This document shows, piece by piece, positions 61,553 through 64,000 of a DNA stretch of 64,000 nt. The DNA lies in contig NZ_CP108393.1 of NCBI RefSeq assembly GCF_035961655.1, positions 3,765,501-3,829,500 of the forward strand, given 5' to 3'. How positions within the stretch are numbered: position 1 is the stretch's first letter; each line of letters begins with the position of its first letter. Source of the DNA: Streptomyces sp. NBC_01317 (GTDB lineage Bacteria > Actinomycetota > Actinomycetes > Streptomycetales > Streptomycetaceae). Position numbers and translations under genes: made by a program. The notes under the pieces were generated by a model. That model ran no database searches. It saw nothing but the letters and a program-made list of their open reading frames with translations, and was not told the origin of the DNA.

Positions 61553-61980
61553 CGGCGTTCGTGCCGCTCGACCGCCGGGGCTGTCCTGATCGCCTGGAGG
61601 CCGGACCTCACCGTCGTGTCCGTCTCCCCCATCGCCCTGCCCACCTGGTTCAACGCCCCTGCCAGGTAGCCGCATTCGTCACGCACCGCGACGAGGCGTT
61701 CCTCCCAGGAGGCCAGGACCGCCGTGGCCGCCGCCACCGCCGACAGGCCCCGCCCGCCGGCCATCACGCCCTCGTGCGCCGGGCGCAGGCGGGCGCGGCT
61801 TCGTTCTGTGTTCGTCCGCAGGGTGTTCGCCGTACCGGACGCGCTCGTCCACGGGCCGGTGGTGTGGCGTAATCCTGGCGACTCCACGAACGGGGGTGGT
61901 GCGGCCGTGACCGGTTCCGACAGGGCGAATACCTGCTGCCACCCCTGCGAGTACCGCACCGTCGCACTCCCGCGCCACAT
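61549..61980 (-). CDS. WXG100-like helical small protein
   Basis: 143 aa. The C-terminal 95 residues form two long helices separated by a Gly turn (TLRTNTERSRARLRPAHEGVM / GLSAVAAATAVLASWEERLVAV), the size and pattern of ESX-associated proteins, though the W-x-G is not exact. The first 45 residues are not conserved-looking, and the start ATG 61980 has a weak ribosome binding site. It is the first gene of the ATGA-coupled operon. Confidence 0.65.
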   Translation of the reverse strand: MWRGSATVRYSQGWQQVFALSEPVTAAPPPFVESPGLRHTTGPWTSASGTANTLRTNTERSRARLRPAHEGVMAGGRGLSAVAAATAVLASWEERLVAVRDECGYLAGALNQVGRAMGETDTTVRSGLQAIRTAPAVERHERR

Positions 61981-62066
61981 CCGTCGCGGTGCGCGTTCGC
62001 ACCGTCGCTCAGCGTGACATTAGCGCGTGCCCGTGTTCCAAGGCCAACAGAGTGTGATGGATGTGC

Positions 62067-62744
62067 TTACGACCTCGCCGGCCGTGCCCCCAGGCCCAGC
62101 GGTCCGCCGATCTCCTCCGCCATCACCCGGCCCGCCTCCTCCGCCAGCGCGTCCTCCGCGTCCTCGCTCAGATCCTGGTCCGTGTCCAGGCCGTCCAGGG
62201 CCGGGAGTGGCTGGTCCAGACGGACGTGGGCGACCAGGGAGTGGAGGGCGCGGAGGGTGGCCGAGGCGGTGGAGCCCCAGTTCGAGAAGTACGAGAACTG
62301 CCACCACCACATCGCCTCGGTCGTCCGCCCCGCGCGGTAGTGCGCCAGGCCGTGGCGCAGGTCCGCCACCACCCCCGCGATGTCGTCCGAGATCCGCGCC
62401 GCGACCGGCGCCTTCCTCGGTTCGTACGGGTCGAAGACCTCCGAGTAGACGTCGATCGGCTCCAGGAGTACGGCGAACCGCTCGCGCAGGTCGTCCGTGT
62501 CCGGCTCCGGGCCGAGGTCCGGCTCGTACCGCTCGTCGGGGAGGATGTCCTCGTGCGCCCCGAGCCGGCCGCCCGCCAGCAGGAGCTGGGAGAATTCCAG
62601 CAGCAGGAACGGTACGGCGCTGTCCGGCTCGTCGCCCTTGGCGACCTCCGTGACCGCGACGATGAAACTCTCGATCTGGTCGGCGATCTGGACCGCGAAA
62701 TCGTCCGGATCCTGATGAACCGCGTGCAGCGTTGCGTCAGACAT
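62067..62744 (-). CDS. DUF5063 family protein
   Basis: 225 aa, acidic. [21 protein letters not shown] and [24 protein letters not shown] are characteristic of DUF5063, which sits beside recR in Streptomyces. Mostly helical, cytoplasmic, function unknown. The start ATG 62744 overlaps the 3' end of recR by 8 bp, so the two are coupled. Confidence 0.85.
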   Translation of the reverse strand: MSDATLHAVHQDPDDFAVQIADQIESFIVAVTEVAKGDEPDSAVPFLLLEFSQLLLAGGRLGAHEDILPDERYEPDLGPEPDTDDLRERFAVLLEPIDVYSEVFDPYEPRKAPVAARISDDIAGVVADLRHGLAHYRAGRTTEAMWWWQFSYFSNWGSTASATLRALHSLVAHVRLDQPLPALDGLDTDQDLSEDAEDALAEEAGRVMAEEIGGPLGLGARPARS

Positions 62745-63336
62745 CGAGAAGTCGTCTCCCCTCGAAGGCACGCCCGAGCGTGACCTCGTCGGCATATTCG
62801 AGGTCGCCCCCCACGGGGAGACCGCTGGCCAGGCGTGTGACCCGCAGGCCCATCGGTTTGATCATGCGGGCGAGGTACGTCGCCGTCGCCTCGCCTTCCA
62901 GATTCGGGTCCGTCGCCAGGATCAGCTCCGTGACCGTGCCGTCGGCGAGGCGGGTGAGCAGCTCGCGGATCCGCAGATCGTCCGGGCCCACGCCCTCGAT
63001 CGGGCTGATCGCCCCGCCGAGGACGTGATATTTCCCGCGGAACTCGCGCGTACGCTCCACCGCGACGACGTCCTTGGGCTCCTCCACCACACAGATCACC
63101 GTCACGTCCCGGCGGACGTCACGGCAGATCCCGCACAGCTCCTCCTGCGCGACATTGCCGCACACCGCGCAGAACCTGACCTTGTCCTTGACCTCAAGAA
63201 GGGCGTGGGCGAGGCGGCGGACGTCGGTCTGCTCGGCCTGGAGGATGTGGAAGGCGATCCGTTGCGCACTCTTGGGGCCGACGCCGGGCAGCCTGCCCAG
63301 TTCGTCGATGAGGCCCTGAACCACGCCTTCGTACAA
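62737..63336 (-). CDS. recR: Recombination protein RecR
   Basis: 199 aa, standard length. A helix-hairpin-helix ([17 protein letters not shown]), a C4 zinc finger (FCAVCGN and CGICRD), and a Toprim domain ([17 protein letters not shown]) are present. RecR loads RecA at gaps with RecF/RecO. The start is TTG at 63336, with AAAGG upstream, giving [13 protein letters not shown] as in orthologues. The order ybaB-recR is conserved across bacteria. Confidence 0.96.
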   Translation of the reverse strand: MYEGVVQGLIDELGRLPGVGPKSAQRIAFHILQAEQTDVRRLAHALLEVKDKVRFCAVCGNVAQEELCGICRDVRRDVTVICVVEEPKDVVAVERTREFRGKYHVLGGAISPIEGVGPDDLRIRELLTRLADGTVTELILATDPNLEGEATATYLARMIKPMGLRVTRLASGLPVGGDLEYADEVTLGRAFEGRRLLDV

Positions 63337-63422
63337 CGGATTGCCTTTCCTGGTGCCGCGTCTGCGCTCGGTGCTGTGCTGTTTCGGTTTGTACGTACCG
63401 TAGTTGGTGCCCCTGTGCCTTT

Positions 63423-63464
63423 AGAAGGGCAGGCCCGGCATCTAGAAGGGCAGGCCCGGCATCC
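63423..63464. repeat. 21-bp tandem duplication over the ybaB stop codon
   Basis: TAGAAGGGCAGGCCCGGCATC occurs twice in direct succession. It encodes the final MPGLPF and stop, and then a second copy downstream. Confidence 0.93.
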
Positions 63465-63777
63465 CGCCCAGGCCCTGCGCCAGCGGGCCCAGCTTCTGCT
63501 GCTGGAGCTGGTGCGCGTTCTCGTTCGCGGCGTGCACCGCGGCGACGACAAGGTCCGCGAGCGTCTCCGTGTCGTCCGGGTCCACGGCCTTCGGGTCGAT
63601 GACGAGGGCGCGCAGCTCACCGGAGCCGTTGACCGTGGCCTTCACGAGGCCACCGCCCGCCTGCCCGTCGACCTCGGTCGCCGCGAGCTCTTCCTGTGCC
63701 TGTGCCAGCTCCTGCTGCATCTTCTGGGCCTGCTGGAGGAGCTGCTGCATGTTCGGCTGACCACCACCGGGAATCAC
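63442..63777 (-). CDS. YbaB/EbfC nucleoid-associated protein
   Basis: 111 aa. A coiled-coil start ([22 protein letters not shown]) is followed by [22 protein letters not shown], the YbaB core, and a Gly-rich end. GTG 63777 was chosen because AGGAG sits 7 bases upstream, and the resulting [11 protein letters not shown] start matches orthologues; an upstream GTG at 63783 is too close to the same site. It binds DNA and is linked to recombinational repair. The remaining 223 bp to the window end show no gene. Confidence 0.93.
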   Translation of the reverse strand: MIPGGGQPNMQQLLQQAQKMQQELAQAQEELAATEVDGQAGGGLVKATVNGSGELRALVIDPKAVDPDDTETLADLVVAAVHAANENAHQLQQQKLGPLAQGLGGMPGLPF

Positions 63778-64000
63778 GGTCACTCCTGCGCGTTTCGACG
63801 ACGTTTTATCCGTAAGGCGAGCCTACGTGGTCCCCGAGCAGCGCGCCCTACCCCACAGGGACCAACTCTTTCGAGTGAGTGCCCCGGGCTCCTCTACCTG
63901 ATCAACACGCCCGTGCGGGCCGAAACCCCCCGGATTTCGAGCCTCCGGCCCACCATTCGGCGGTAGGAAGTGCATGCGCGTCCACACCCGTCGTCACAGC

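Noticed and set aside
63784..64000. Possible signal recognition particle RNA or tRNA near ybaB/recR
   Set aside because: The conserved GGTCAGGTCCGGAAGGAAGCAG core and any cloverleaf are absent from these 217 bases.

Overview
The window is high-GC actinobacterial DNA and almost certainly a Streptomyces chromosome. Evidence: strong third-position G/C in every real gene, BldG, WblA and Crp proteins that I recognise almost residue for residue, and an XRE/DUF397/HATPase regulator cluster. No searches were run. Every family name is recognition from the translated sequence, and comparisons with S. coelicolor (roughly the SCO3548-SCO3619 interval) and with M. tuberculosis (roughly Rv3649-Rv3683) are from memory.

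Layout. (1) 0.3-1.2 kb: bldG and its downstream anti-sigma gene, read leftward. (2) 1.3-9.4 kb: a DEAH/DUF1998 helicase faces a leftward tad/flp-type pilus operon (CpaE-like, TadA, TadB, TadC, a DUF4244 pilin-like protein, two TadE-like pseudopilins) with overlapping or nearly overlapping genes. This is the actinobacterial 'helicase/secretion neighbourhood'. (3) 9.9-37.8 kb: a conserved core block. It holds a HAD phosphatase, a degenerate Fic-like protein, a CooC/ParA-like ATPase whose 3' end is tandemly repeated, a secreted deacetylase-like lipoprotein, a SulP-carbonic anhydrase fusion, acs, nhaA, a holin-like protein, an EphE-like hydrolase, marP, a CoA-type NUDIX, nth, crp, an MBL hydrolase, a second NUDIX, RidA, a 53-aa DUF4177 protein, two ArsA/Get3-like ATPases, wblA, a bifunctional penicillin-binding protein, a GatB/YqeY protein and a metallophosphoesterase. 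(4) 37.85-44.8 kb: an accessory island beginning exactly at a tRNA-Pro(CGG). It carries an orphan DGQHR/DndB-like protein, a tyrosine-integrase remnant, a chimeric NTPase fragment, a doubly disrupted pseudogene, a PD-(D/E)XK-like protein, an SMI1/KNR4 protein and an ABC exporter. (5) 44.9-54.8 kb: core again, with a hemerythrin-like protein, an S9 peptidase, SURF1, an ECF-like sigma factor with an anchored extracytoplasmic partner, asd, ask and a lipoprotein. (6) 54.9-62 kb: lineage-variable genes, namely a decayed paralogue beside a secreted beta-propeller protein, an XRE/DUF397/HATPase cluster, and an ATGA-coupled WXG-like/DUF1023/lipoprotein operon. (7) 62-63.8 kb: DUF5063, recR and ybaB.

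How the parts relate. The first 38 kb carries developmental and stress regulators (BldG, Crp, WblA) next to envelope functions (pilus operon, MarP, PBP, metallophosphoesterase), and the gene order is shared with mycobacteria. A 12-bp palindrome upstream of crp recurs with one mismatch between wblA and the PBP gene, which hints at a shared regulator. The tRNA-bounded island looks like the eroded remains of an integrative element that left a few defence-like or toxin/immunity-like genes. The window is unusually rich in short in-frame or intergenic tandem repeats (12, 15, 21 and 181 bp), several inside otherwise conserved genes.
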